Origin: Burkholderiaceae bacterium | Lineage (GTDB): Bacteria; Pseudomonadota; Gammaproteobacteria; Burkholderiales; Burkholderiaceae | Assembly (NCBI GenBank): GCA_030151165.1 | Contig: JASLEM010000219.1 | Coordinates: 1 to 33,255, forward strand | Direction: 5' to 3' | Length of the DNA stretch: 33,255 nucleotides | Shown here: one piece after another, positions 17,098-25,402 of the stretch | Layout of the letters: each line of letters begins with the position of its first letter | How positions within the stretch are numbered: the first letter of the stretch is position 1 | The notes under the pieces: generated by a model | Seen by the model: the letters and a program-made list of their open reading frames with translations, nothing else | Database searches by the model: none | What the model was told of the DNA's origin: nothing | Position numbers and translations under genes: made by a program

Positions 17098-17790
17098 TCA
17101 GCTCAAACCCGCCAGTTGCAAGCGCGCGGGCGGAGCCATCGCAGCGACGATGTCCTTGATGAACTTGTCCTGCACCTGGAACGCGGCCTTGGTATCGCGA
17201 TCGATCGAGGACACCCGGAAGAGCAATCCATCGACGATCTCGCCACGCAGGCCGTGCCTGATTTCTGCCACCTTGCGATCCAGCCCCCCGAGGCTCTGCT
17301 GGTCCCCGATGACCGTCCAATAGGTCACCGGCTCATATTGCGTGTCGCCGATATGGGTCTCAAGTCGACGCACGCGGATATTACCCATCGGCGACTGGAC
17401 GACGTCGATGCGATTCGACGCGACCTGATGCCCCTGGGCGGGATAACAGACCTCGGGATAATGCAACTGGACGCTGTCATCCGACTGATCGTCCCCATAA
17501 GCAATGGATAACATTATCCGGTGGCCCGCTGTATCAAGATACGCACGGTTGAGCAACTGGCTGTAAAGCAAGTTAAGCATCGCTTCGGTCTGCGGGTTCA
17601 CGATGCCGCCTTGCGAACGCGGATCGACGTGCCAGTCGCCGAACGTCGTGGGCACCAGCGTCTCGAGGCTGAACGGGCCGCGCAGCTGCGCCATCCGCTT
17701 CGTCGGCACGAGCGATTGCCCGGTCGCGGAAGCGGCTGCCATCACGGCAGCCGCGATGATGGCGCGTCGGGTCAGGGTCGAATCAGGCAT
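17098..17790 (-). CDS. epsI: EpsI family protein (exosortase B-associated)
   Basis: A 230-residue protein with an N-terminal basic-plus-hydrophobic segment (LTRRAIIAAAVMAAASATG) that acts as a signal or anchor. The EpsI hallmark YPEVCYPAQG is at 111-120 with conserved Cys115; upstream IAYGDDQSDDSVQLH also fits. EpsI proteins accompany exosortases, sometimes as a fused C-terminal domain, and are thought to act in the periplasm in EPS production; the biochemical role is not known. It overlaps the end of xrtB by 8 bp (17783-17790), suggesting coupled translation. It closes the assembly part of the operon. Confidence 0.92.
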   Translation of the reverse strand: MPDSTLTRRAIIAAAVMAAASATGQSLVPTKRMAQLRGPFSLETLVPTTFGDWHVDPRSQGGIVNPQTEAMLNLLYSQLLNRAYLDTAGHRIMLSIAYGDDQSDDSVQLHYPEVCYPAQGHQVASNRIDVVQSPMGNIRVRRLETHIGDTQYEPVTYWTVIGDQQSLGGLDRKVAEIRHGLRGEIVDGLLFRVSSIDRDTKAAFQVQDKFIKDIVAAMAPPARLQLAGLS

Positions 17791-18661
17791 GTTGCGGCTG
17801 CGTGTGGGTGCGTGCGACGATCCAGCGCAGGCCGCTGTCCGTCGCGATGATGAACATCAGCGCCGTCATGAACAGCACCATGCCCGCGAATCCGTGCAGG
17901 AAGCCTTGCCCGGCCTCGTCGCCGAAGTGGTACGTGATGAGCGCCAGCACCATCACGCGCGTCACGTTGGCGGCGAACGAGATCGGCACGATCAGGATCG
18001 CCAGCGCCACGTTGCGCATCACCGAGGTGTGGCGCACCACGTTCAGGTACAGCAGGCCCATCGCCTCGAGCGAGAACAGCGTGTGCAGGCCCGCGCAGGC
18101 GTCGGCCACGAGCAGCTCGTACTGCCCGATCTGCAGGATCACGCCGGTGCGCGCGATCGGATAGCCGACCGCGAACAGCACCGAGGTCGCGACGCTGGAC
18201 ACCGCGAGCTTCAGCGGCTGCGTGATCGATGCGACCAGTGCACCCGGCAGCGGGATCAGGAACAGCATGAAGAACATCGGGAACAGCGCGGCCCGCAGCT
18301 GCTTCGGCCCGCGCAGCAGCAGGATCAGGCCGGGCAGCAGGAAGATGACCGACAGCGTCTGCGCGCTCAGGATGCGCTGCGAGCGCCCGAACACGTGCAG
18401 CAGCAGCGCGATCACGACCAGCGTCCACCCGAGGACGGGCTTGGGCTGGCTCGCTTCCACGTCGTCGATGCGCGGCCAGGCGCGCCAGGCCAGCCACACG
18501 CAGATCGCCAGGACCACCGGGCCCTGGCTCTGGTCCTCCGTCTGCCAGATCGTCGTGATCAACCCGTACAGCGTCGGCGTGTACAGGGCAATCAGCCCCA
18601 GCACACAGAACCACCACGGCATGAAGCGAGGGGAGGTGTAGCGACGCAGCAGGTCGTTCAT
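17783..18661 (-). CDS. xrtB: Exosortase B
   Basis: A 292-residue multi-spanning inner-membrane cysteine protease/transpeptidase-like enzyme. The exosortase triad is visible: Cys189 in ADACAGLHTLFSLEAMG, Arg235 in AANVTRVMVLALI and His256 in GFLHGFAG. Exosortases process proteins with a C-terminal PEP-CTERM-like tripartite signal; the B type typically sits beside EpsI in EPS loci, as here. It starts 5 bp after the epsG stop. No protein in this window ends in a recognisable sorting signal, so the substrates must be encoded elsewhere. Confidence 0.93.
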   Translation of the reverse strand: MNDLLRRYTSPRFMPWWFCVLGLIALYTPTLYGLITTIWQTEDQSQGPVVLAICVWLAWRAWPRIDDVEASQPKPVLGWTLVVIALLLHVFGRSQRILSAQTLSVIFLLPGLILLLRGPKQLRAALFPMFFMLFLIPLPGALVASITQPLKLAVSSVATSVLFAVGYPIARTGVILQIGQYELLVADACAGLHTLFSLEAMGLLYLNVVRHTSVMRNVALAILIVPISFAANVTRVMVLALITYHFGDEAGQGFLHGFAGMVLFMTALMFIIATDSGLRWIVARTHTQPQHA

Positions 18662-18666
18662 GGCAG

Positions 18667-19569
18667 TCAGAGCTCGTTCATGATGACACCGGCGAGGCGC
18701 ACCTGGCCGGCTTGCAGCGAGCCTACCAGCTCCTGCAGTCGCGGCACCTTGTTGGCGTCCTTGCGCGTCACCACCAGCGCGGAGCCGCAGCGCGACGCGA
18801 TCACCACGCCGTCGGAGCCGAAGACGGCGGCCGGCGTGTCGACGATGACGTGGTCGAACTTGATCGACACCTCGCGCAGCAGCATGCCGAACGACGGGCC
18901 TTCGACCAGCTCGAGCGGGTTGGGCGGCTGCACGCCGACCGGGATCACATACAGGTTCGGGATGCCGGGCACGGACTTCACGACGCCCTTGCCGCCGCGA
19001 CCGGACAGCACGCCCGACAGGCCGGCGGTGCCGGGCACGCCGAAGACCTGGTCGAGGCGCGCGCCGCGCATGTCGGCGTCGATCACGACGACCTTGCCGC
19101 CGAGCTGCGCGAGCGCGACCGCCAGGTTGGCGCAGAAATAGGTCTTGCCGTCGCCGCTGTCCGTGCTGACCACGGCGAGCGGGCGCCGCTGGCCCTTCGC
19201 TTCCGTCTGCGTGCGCATCAGGATCTGGCTGCGGATGGCGCGGAACGCCTCGGCCTGGTGGCCGAAGGGCTGGTTCAGCATCACGAGCTCGGGCGCGCTG
19301 CGGCGTGCTTCCTCGTCGCCGTAGGCGTACTTGAACTGCTGCGCGAGCGCCTGCAGGACGTCTTCGGTATCCGCCAGGCCGAGCGCGATCGCCGCCTCGC
19401 CGAAGCGCAGGTCGTTCTCGCGCTGGTAGCGGACGATGCGATCGAGATCGTCGGCCGACAGATTGCGTGCGTCCTGGATCAGCTCGCCGATCGCCTTCGA
19501 TCGCGGCGTGCCATCGAGGGGCTGGCCCTCACCGATGACGAGATCAGGTCCTTCCAACTTGTCGCTCAT
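18667..19569 (-). CDS. epsG: EpsG, chain-length-determinant-associated BY-kinase-like ATPase
   Basis: A 300-residue cytoplasmic protein. The C-terminal kinase-type P-loop domain has Walker A STDSGDGKT (135-143), Walker A' VVVIDADMR (160-168) and Walker B VIVDTP (Asp244). There is no tyrosine-rich tail; it ends in AGVIMNEL. The N-terminal region (26-78) holds two 24-residue units ending in Gln and separated by five residues (A26-Q49, R55-Q78); these match the layout of the MshEN/GspE-N domain, a c-di-GMP-binding fold in other proteins. BY-kinases work with Wzz-type proteins to set polymer length and drive export. The start overlaps the epsF stop by 4 bp. Confidence 0.9.
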   Translation of the reverse strand: MSDKLEGPDLVIGEGQPLDGTPRSKAIGELIQDARNLSADDLDRIVRYQRENDLRFGEAAIALGLADTEDVLQALAQQFKYAYGDEEARRSAPELVMLNQPFGHQAEAFRAIRSQILMRTQTEAKGQRRPLAVVSTDSGDGKTYFCANLAVALAQLGGKVVVIDADMRGARLDQVFGVPGTAGLSGVLSGRGGKGVVKSVPGIPNLYVIPVGVQPPNPLELVEGPSFGMLLREVSIKFDHVIVDTPAAVFGSDGVVIASRCGSALVVTRKDANKVPRLQELVGSLQAGQVRLAGVIMNEL

Positions 19570-20996
19570 GCTTGGCCCTTGTCAGGCGCCGCCAGTCGGC
19601 GGCCGGAAATCACGCGATCCTGGATCAACGCCATCTGTCCGCGCAGTCGGCGGTTCATCGACGGGCTCGGCATGATGCCGATCACAGGGAGACCAAGGAA
19701 ATCGACCGCGTCGGAGGTCGTGCGCAGACGCTTGTCGAACTGCTCGAGGATGATCGCCGCGGCCACGCCGAGGCCGATCGCCGCGAACAAGCCCACGACG
19801 ATCACCGCCAGGATCTTCGGCGACGACGGCTCGCCCGGCGTGCTCGCCTGGCTGATCACGGTCGCGTTGCTCTGGCGGTTCTGGCTTTCCAGCCCGGTCT
19901 GCGCCGCGCGGGTGTAGACGAGGTCGTACGAACGCTGGGCGTTGTCGACGTCGCGCTGCAGCACGGCCAGTTGGTCGCGCTGGTCCTTCAGTTGAAGCAC
20001 CTTGGCGCGCTGGGCGTCGAGCGAGGCCTGGATCTCGGCCTCGCGCGCGCGGCTGACGCGCGCGTCGACGCCGACCGCGCCGGTGACGTCGCTGGTCGCG
20101 CGCGCGAGCTTCGCGCGCAGCTCGTTCACGGCGGCACGCGCATCCTGCACCTGCGGGTTGCGGTCGCCATAACGCGACGACAGCTCCTGCAGCTTCAGCT
20201 CGGCGGTCTGCAGGTCGCCCTTCAGCCCGCTGACGAAGCCGTTGGACAGCACTTCCTGCATCTGGTTCGGGTTGCCCACCTGCCCCTGGCGCGTCGACGA
20301 ATCGACGCGCGCGGCCTGCACGGTGACCAGCTGCTGGGTCAGCAGGTTCAGGCGGCTCGCTTCGAGGTCGAAACGATCGTCGGAGCCCACGATGCCCTTC
20401 TCGCGCTGGAAGGCCGACAGCTTGTTCTGCGCGGCTTCGAGCGCGTCGCGCGCGGTCTTCTGCTGGTCGGTGAAGAAGCCCTGGTACTGCTTGGCAGGGT
20501 CGACGCGCAGCTCGATCGAGGTTTCGAGATAGGCCTGCACGTAGGCGTTCGCGCCGGTGGCGGCGAAGCGCGGATCCGGCGACTTGTACGTGATGTTGAT
20601 CACGTTGCTGCCCGGGTTCGAGACCTTCATGTCCAGCCCGGCCTGCACGAAATTCTTCAGGAACTCGGGGAAGGTGATACCGCTCTTGGCCTGCGACTGC
20701 CAGGCCGAGCGCATGTCGGCGAGGTCGGCCAGCTTCAGGTTCTGCACGACGCGCTGGGCGACGCGCTCGCTCTGGATGATCTCGAGCTGCGTGTTGATCA
20801 GCGCCGGCGTGGCGCCACCGTACAGGATCGAGCTCACCGGATCCGGCTTGGCGTCGATCAGCAGCGACGCCGTGGCGCTGTAGATGCGCGTCGCGAAGAC
20901 CAGGTACGAGACCATCGCCGCGATGACGATCAGGAACACGATCGTCGCGACGATCCAGCGTGCCCGCAGGACGGCGAGGAAGTGGGAAAGGGTCAT
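19566..20996 (-). CDS. epsF: EpsF, polysaccharide chain-length determinant (Wzz/PCP family)
   Basis: A 476-residue inner-membrane protein with the PCP layout: a transmembrane helix at about 12-35, a long periplasmic coiled-coil-rich region (many QKTARDALEAAQNKL-type heptads and LRAKLARATSD), and a second transmembrane helix at about 395-417, followed by a cytoplasmic tail with SDAVDFLGLPVIGIMP. It is the expected membrane partner of EpsG and of the outer-membrane EpsE, and sets chain length and links polymerisation to export. It overlaps epsG by 4 bp and follows epsE by 16 bp. Confidence 0.93.
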   Translation of the reverse strand: MTLSHFLAVLRARWIVATIVFLIVIAAMVSYLVFATRIYSATASLLIDAKPDPVSSILYGGATPALINTQLEIIQSERVAQRVVQNLKLADLADMRSAWQSQAKSGITFPEFLKNFVQAGLDMKVSNPGSNVINITYKSPDPRFAATGANAYVQAYLETSIELRVDPAKQYQGFFTDQQKTARDALEAAQNKLSAFQREKGIVGSDDRFDLEASRLNLLTQQLVTVQAARVDSSTRQGQVGNPNQMQEVLSNGFVSGLKGDLQTAELKLQELSSRYGDRNPQVQDARAAVNELRAKLARATSDVTGAVGVDARVSRAREAEIQASLDAQRAKVLQLKDQRDQLAVLQRDVDNAQRSYDLVYTRAAQTGLESQNRQSNATVISQASTPGEPSSPKILAVIVVGLFAAIGLGVAAAIILEQFDKRLRTTSDAVDFLGLPVIGIMPSPSMNRRLRGQMALIQDRVISGRRLAAPDKGQA

Positions 20997-21012
20997 TTGG
21001 AATTCCTCGGCA

Positions 21013-21897
21013 TCAGAACAGGCTCTCGCGGATGAACATCACGTCGCCATCCTTGAGGGTGTCTTCCATCGTCGGCTCGATCGTCTGCATCTTGCCATCG
21101 GCGCCACGGCGGGTGACGCGCACGCCCTTGAGCGTGCCGCGTTGCGTCGCGCCGCCGCCGGCCGCGAGCGCCTGCATCACGGTCATGCCACGTTCGAGGC
21201 GCAGCGGGCCGGGATGCTGGATCTCGCCGTACAGGTAGATCGTCGGGGCGCGGTCGACCCAGATCGAGTCGCCGGGGGCGACCACGATGTCGTCCGCGCT
21301 GCCGCCCGCGGCGAAGATGCGCGGCAGGTCGACTTCGTGGCGGTACGGCTTGCCTTCGCGCTGGCCCAGCAGCACGACGGTGTCCGAACCGACGCCGTTG
21401 ATGACGCCGCCCGCCAGCGCGAGGACTTCCGTCAGGCGCATGCCGGCCATGTCCAGCGGATAGCGGCCGGGCTTGCCGACCTGGCCGAGGATGTTGACCT
21501 GGTTCGCGCGCACTTGCGTCACGACGATCATGACCTGCGGATCCTTGACGATCTCGCCCTTCTTCAGCAGCTGGGCGAGATGCGCCTCGGCGCCGTTGAC
21601 CGTCTGGCCGGCCATCTGCACGCGCCCGAGCAGCGGATAGCTGATGACGCCCGCTTCGGTGACGCGCGCGTCGATGCTGAGGTCGGGGCTCTGGTAGACC
21701 GTGATGTGGATCGTGTCGCCGGGGCCGATGCGGTACGACTCCGGATCGTTGGCGGTGGGCGCGAGCGCGGCCTGGGCCGTGGCGGTGCCGGCGGCCTGGG
21801 CGCCGGTGGACGGCAGGACGAACGCGGTGGCGGCGAGGAACGGCGCGACGGCCAGCGCGAGGCGCCGGAGTTGGCGGGAGAGGAAAAGCGTCGACAT
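21013..21897 (-). CDS. epsE: EpsE, polysaccharide export outer-membrane protein (Wza-like)
   Basis: A 294-residue exported protein. The signal peptide (about 1-35) ends in AQA. The poly-export domain begins YRIGPGDTIHITVYQSPDLS, followed by two SLBB-type segments (VNILGQVGKPGRYPL and IYLYGEIQHPGPLRL). Wza-type proteins form the periplasm-to-outside export channel. Unlike classical Wza there is no lipobox cysteine, and I see no cysteine at all in the protein, so it is not lipid-anchored. It sits between epsD (15 bp upstream) and epsF (16 bp downstream), as in other exosortase-B EPS operons. Confidence 0.93.
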   Translation of the reverse strand: MSTLFLSRQLRRLALAVAPFLAATAFVLPSTGAQAAGTATAQAALAPTANDPESYRIGPGDTIHITVYQSPDLSIDARVTEAGVISYPLLGRVQMAGQTVNGAEAHLAQLLKKGEIVKDPQVMIVVTQVRANQVNILGQVGKPGRYPLDMAGMRLTEVLALAGGVINGVGSDTVVLLGQREGKPYRHEVDLPRIFAAGGSADDIVVAPGDSIWVDRAPTIYLYGEIQHPGPLRLERGMTVMQALAAGGGATQRGTLKGVRVTRRGADGKMQTIEPTMEDTLKDGDVMFIRESLF

Positions 21898-21913
21898 GGA
21901 TGGATCCTTGCTG

Positions 21914-23059
21914 TTACTTGTTCACGGCAGACGCGCCGGTCTGCGGCGGCAGGCGCACTTCGACCGACGAGGCGGCCGTGGGCAATGAGACCCGCACGCC
22001 GGGCGCCTGCGACGGCAGCGTCACCTGCACGCTCGACGTCGGCGCCGTGCCCGGCAGGCTGACTCGGACGCTCGACGTCGATTGCGCCGGCAACGTCACC
22101 TGCACGCCCGATGCGGCGCCGGCGTCGGGCAGCGACACGCGCGCGGCGTCCGGCGACGGCGCTGGCACGTCAGTCGGGATGTCCTTGGTGGTCAGCGTCG
22201 GCGCGGACGCGGCCAGCGAGGCATAGGGTGCCGAGTATTCGATCTTCGCCGCCGACTTCAGGGCCGCGAGGCTGGTCTCGGTCGCCTTGCGGCGCGCCTC
22301 GATGGTCAGGAACTGCGAGATCGCGGGCTTGGCACGCTCGTACGCGACGGGCTGCGACTCGGACTTCACCACGTACGTGATGTGCACCTGGTCGCCGGCC
22401 GAGACCACCAGGCCGTGGCCGTCGGGCAGCGCGGCGAGATCCTTCAGCGCGCCCAGCGGCACCTGTTCGGCGGGATGCACGCCCTCCTGTTCACGGAACG
22501 GGAAGTTGTGCGACTTCAGCCACTCGGTGACATCGGCGACCGGCTTGCCGGCGTCGACCAGCGCCTTCAGCGCGGGGATCTGGTCGGCCGGCACGCGGCC
22601 GAGGAACTCGTGCAACGTGTAGATGCGACGGTCCGAGAACAGGCCGGGGTTGTCGTCGTAATAGCGATGCAGCACGTTCTCGGTCGGCGCCGGGACGGCG
22701 AAGCCGACCTGCTCGATGTACGCATGCGCCAGCACGTCCCGCCGCGCGGCGGCCATCGCCTGCTGCGCGTCCGGCGCCTTGTCCAGCTTGTCCTTCTCGG
22801 CCTTGTCGACGAGCAGTTCCTCGTCGATCAGCTGTTCCAGCACCTTGCGGCTCGCCGCGTCCATCTGCTCGGGGCGCAGGTTGCGCTCGCGCTGCAGGCG
22901 GTAGTTGATCTGGTGCACCGTGATCTCGTTGCCGTCGACGCGGGCCGCGGACTGCGTGACCTCTTTCTGTTTCTTGCTGCACGCGATCAGCGTCGCGCCC
23001 GCCACGACGGTGAGCGCGACGAGCGTCGTGACACGAGCAAGCCTGGACATCTGCGTCAT
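21914..23059 (-). CDS. epsD: EpsD-family lipoprotein (SurA/PpiC-like) with VxLP repeat tail
   Basis: A 381-residue predicted lipoprotein (lipobox LIAC, then SKKQKE). The SurA-N-like region has VDGNEITVHQINYRLQRERN and LIDEELLVDKAEKDKLDKAP; a degenerate parvulin-like segment follows. EpsD proteins are annotated as peptidyl-prolyl isomerases of EPS loci, but the parvulin core is weakly conserved, so catalysis is uncertain. Residues 306-371 hold six short strands of form V/A-x-V-x-L-P, spaced 11-13 residues and paired as three units of about 24 residues. ATG 23059 precedes the signal peptide and follows a G-rich ribosome site; the open frame continues upstream only as a shadow of ugd. It lies 44 bp after ugd. 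Confidence 0.87.
   Translation of the reverse strand: MTQMSRLARVTTLVALTVVAGATLIACSKKQKEVTQSAARVDGNEITVHQINYRLQRERNLRPEQMDAASRKVLEQLIDEELLVDKAEKDKLDKAPDAQQAMAAARRDVLAHAYIEQVGFAVPAPTENVLHRYYDDNPGLFSDRRIYTLHEFLGRVPADQIPALKALVDAGKPVADVTEWLKSHNFPFREQEGVHPAEQVPLGALKDLAALPDGHGLVVSAGDQVHITYVVKSESQPVAYERAKPAISQFLTIEARRKATETSLAALKSAAKIEYSAPYASLAASAPTLTTKDIPTDVPAPSPDAARVSLPDAGAASGVQVTLPAQSTSSVRVSLPGTAPTSSVQVTLPSQAPGVRVSLPTAASSVEVRLPPQTGASAVNK
21947..22144 (-). repeat. Tandem repeat coding the VxLP tail of EpsD
   Basis: Six copies of a strand motif (RVSLP, QVTLP, RVSLP, QVTLP, RVSLP, EVRLP) lie in a Ser/Thr/Ala/Pro-rich setting. RVSLP and QVTLP alternate, so the true unit is about 24 residues (72-75 bp), present three times, with the last copy diverged. 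Confidence 0.75.
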
Positions 23060-23103
23060 GTGCCGCGTTCCCCCCGAGCCGTTCACGGCTCCAAATTTGA
23101 TTT

Positions 23104-24426
23104 TCACATGCGTCCGATCGGTTGATAGTCGACGCCGGCGTCGCGAACCAGCTTCGGTTCGTACAGGTTGCGCCCGTCGAAGATCACGGGCGTCTTCAAC
23201 GTCTTCGCGATGTGCGCGAAGTCCGGGCTGCGGAATTCCTTCCACTCGGTGACGATCGCGAGCGCGTCGGCGCCCTCGAGCGCCTGCTCCGGACTGGTCG
23301 CGTAGGCGATGCGCGGCTCGTCGCCGAAGATGCGCTTCGCCTCGGTCATCGCGACCGGATCGTAGGCCGAGACCGTGGCGCCGCGCGCCAGCAGCTCGCC
23401 GATCAGCACGCGGGCGCTGGCCTCGCGCATGTCGTCCGTGTTCGGCTTGAACGCGAGACCCCAGATGGCGAAGCGGCGGCCGCCGAGGTCCGCGCCGAAG
23501 CGCTTGACGATCTTCTCGACCAGCACCTGCTTCTGCGCGTCGTTGGCGTCCTCGACCGCCTGCAGCACCTTCAGGTCGCGGCCGGTCTCCGACGCCGTGC
23601 GGATCAGCGCCTTCACGTCCTTCGGGAAGCACGAGCCGCCGTAGCCGCAGCCGGCATACAGGAAGTGGTATCCGATGCGCGGGTCGGAGCCGATGCCCTG
23701 GCGCACGAGCTCGATGTCGGCGCCCAGCGATTCCGCCAGCAGCGCGAGCTCGTTCATGAACGAGATGCGGGTGGCCAGCATCGCGTTCGCAGCGTACTTC
23801 GTCAGCTCGGCCGACCGCACGTCCATGATCACCAGCTTCTCGCGATTGCGCTGGAATGGTGCATAGACCGCACGCAACAGCGAGATCGCGCGCTCGCCTT
23901 CGGCGCCGACCACGATGCGGTCGGGCTTCATGAAATCGTCGACCGCGGCGCCTTCCTTCAGGAATTCCGGGTTCGAGGCGACCGAGAATTCCAGCGAGAC
24001 GCCGCGCGCGTCGAGCTCGGCCTGGATCGCCGCCTTGACCTTGTCGGCCGTGCCGACGGGCACCGTGCTCTTGTCGATGACGAGCTTGTAGTCCGTCATC
24101 AGGCGGCCGATGTTGCGGGCGGCGGCGAGCACGTATTGCAGGTCGGCGGAGCCGTCCTCGTCCGGAGGCGTGCCCACGGCGATGAACTGCAGCGTGCCGT
24201 GCGCCACGGCGGCGGCGGTGTCGGTCGTGAACTGGAGGCGTCCGGCCGCGGCGTTGCGCTGGACGACCTTGTCCAGGCCCGGCTCGTGGATGGGGATGCC
24301 GCCGTTGTTGAGCGTCTCGATCTTGCGCGGGTCGACGTCCAGGCAGACGACGTGGTTGCCCATTTCGGCGAGGCACGCCCCCGAGACGAGGCCGACATAG
24401 CCGGCGCCGATGACTGTGATTTTCAT
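23104..24426 (-). CDS. ugd: UDP-glucose 6-dehydrogenase
   Basis: A 440-residue enzyme of normal family length. It begins [13 protein letters not shown] (NAD-binding GxGYVG) and has the catalytic Cys266 in [12 protein letters not shown]; the conserved STVPVGT and NPEFLKEG segments are present. It oxidises UDP-glucose to UDP-glucuronate in the cytoplasm. It lies inside the eps operon, between two epsD genes (52 bp after one, 44 bp before the next). With the UDP-GlcA 4-epimerase-like protein at the left edge, it could provide UDP-GlcA and UDP-GalA for the polymer. Confidence 0.95.
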   Translation of the reverse strand: MKITVIGAGYVGLVSGACLAEMGNHVVCLDVDPRKIETLNNGGIPIHEPGLDKVVQRNAAAGRLQFTTDTAAAVAHGTLQFIAVGTPPDEDGSADLQYVLAAARNIGRLMTDYKLVIDKSTVPVGTADKVKAAIQAELDARGVSLEFSVASNPEFLKEGAAVDDFMKPDRIVVGAEGERAISLLRAVYAPFQRNREKLVIMDVRSAELTKYAANAMLATRISFMNELALLAESLGADIELVRQGIGSDPRIGYHFLYAGCGYGGSCFPKDVKALIRTASETGRDLKVLQAVEDANDAQKQVLVEKIVKRFGADLGGRRFAIWGLAFKPNTDDMREASARVLIGELLARGATVSAYDPVAMTEAKRIFGDEPRIAYATSPEQALEGADALAIVTEWKEFRSPDFAHIAKTLKTPVIFDGRNLYEPKLVRDAGVDYQPIGRM

Positions 24427-24478
24427 GAGCGTTCAGTACAGGTCAAACGTGGGCCTTGGCAATTTCGGCGCCTGCCAC

Positions 24479-25402
24479 TCATTGCGACGCGGCGCTCGCG
24501 GCGTCCGGGGCGGCGACGATGGGCTCGGGCGACGCGGAAGCCGCCCCCGCATCGGCCGGCGCCGACGCGGCGCTAGGCGCGAACTTGCCCAGATAATCGA
24601 TCTTCGCAGCGGCGCGCAGGGTCTTCGCCTCGGCTTGGAGTGCCTCGCGCTTGTGCTGGTTCCAGAGCCCCTGCTCGATGCTCGCCTGGGCCTGCTCGAA
24701 GCTCACCGGACGCGGCTGGACATCCACCAGCGTCAACGCGCTCATGCCCCCCGGCTGCGCGATGACGATCGTCTGGCCCGGCTTCATGGTCGCGATTTTC
24801 GGCAACAACGGGCCCAGCGACTCCGCCGGCTGCGGCGTTTGGGCGACGTTGGTGGCCGTCGCGCCGGCCTTCAGCAGGTCGACGACCTGCGCCGCCGACG
24901 TCGCCGCCTGCGCGCTCGCGGCCAGGGCCTGGGCCTTGTCGGCCGCCACCTTCGCGTCGACCTTCTGGATCGTGTAGACGCTGCGCTGCGCGAAGTTCAG
25001 CGGGTGGGCGTCGTAGTACTTGCGGATGTCGTCGGGGGTCGGCTTCGGGATCTTCGAGGTCAGCTGCTCGACGTAGAAACGCGCCAGCGCATCCTTGCGC
25101 GTCGCCTCCAGCGCCTGCAGGATGCCCGGGTTGCGATCGAGCTTGTCCTTCTCGGCCTTCTGCGTCACGAGGCGCTGCTCGACCATCTCGCGCAGCACCT
25201 GTGCGTTCTCGGGCGCGGACGCCGCCGGGTGGGCCGCGACGATCTGCGACTTCACGAAGTCCAGCTGCGACTGCGTGATGTTCTCGCCATTGACCGTGGC
25301 CAGCACGGGCGAGTTGTCATACGTGTTCTTGCCGCAGCCCGCCAGCAGGACGGCGGCGCCGGCGAGCGTCAACGAAAGTGCGATTCCCGAGCGGATGTTC
25401 AT
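24479..25402 (-). CDS. epsD: EpsD-family lipoprotein (second copy)
   Basis: A 307-residue predicted lipoprotein with a clear lipobox LAGC (Cys at residue 23) and a SurA-N-like domain: VNGENITQSQLDFVK, then MVEQRLVTQKAEKDKLDRNPG, a motif shared with the other two copies. The parvulin-like part is shorter and rich in Ala; the C-terminus is an Ala/Pro/Ser tail (SAASAPADAGAASAS). EpsD proteins are thought to help fold or assemble EPS export proteins in the periplasm. It overlaps the upstream epsD by 4 bp (25399-25402) and is followed by ugd. Confidence 0.87.
   Translation of the reverse strand: MNIRSGIALSLTLAGAAVLLAGCGKNTYDNSPVLATVNGENITQSQLDFVKSQIVAAHPAASAPENAQVLREMVEQRLVTQKAEKDKLDRNPGILQALEATRKDALARFYVEQLTSKIPKPTPDDIRKYYDAHPLNFAQRSVYTIQKVDAKVAADKAQALAASAQAATSAAQVVDLLKAGATATNVAQTPQPAESLGPLLPKIATMKPGQTIVIAQPGGMSALTLVDVQPRPVSFEQAQASIEQGLWNQHKREALQAEAKTLRAAAKIDYLGKFAPSAASAPADAGAASASPEPIVAAPDAASAASQ

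Noticed and set aside
16769..17320. In-frame upstream extension of the lipoprotein gene, including a hydrophobic stretch near 17000-17050
   Set aside because: The extension runs into epsI coding sequence on the same strand in another frame, and the lipobox signal peptide at 16768 is far better. The hydrophobic run is probably chance.
17625..17640. GTGCCA with an upstream GC on the minus strand, like a sigma-54 site, inside epsI
   Set aside because: The spacing between the GC and GG pairs is one base off, and it lies within coding sequence.
23060..24376. Upstream extension of the third-position epsD frame through ugd
   Set aside because: This part is a shadow of ugd; EpsD starts at ATG 23059 with a signal peptide and lipobox.
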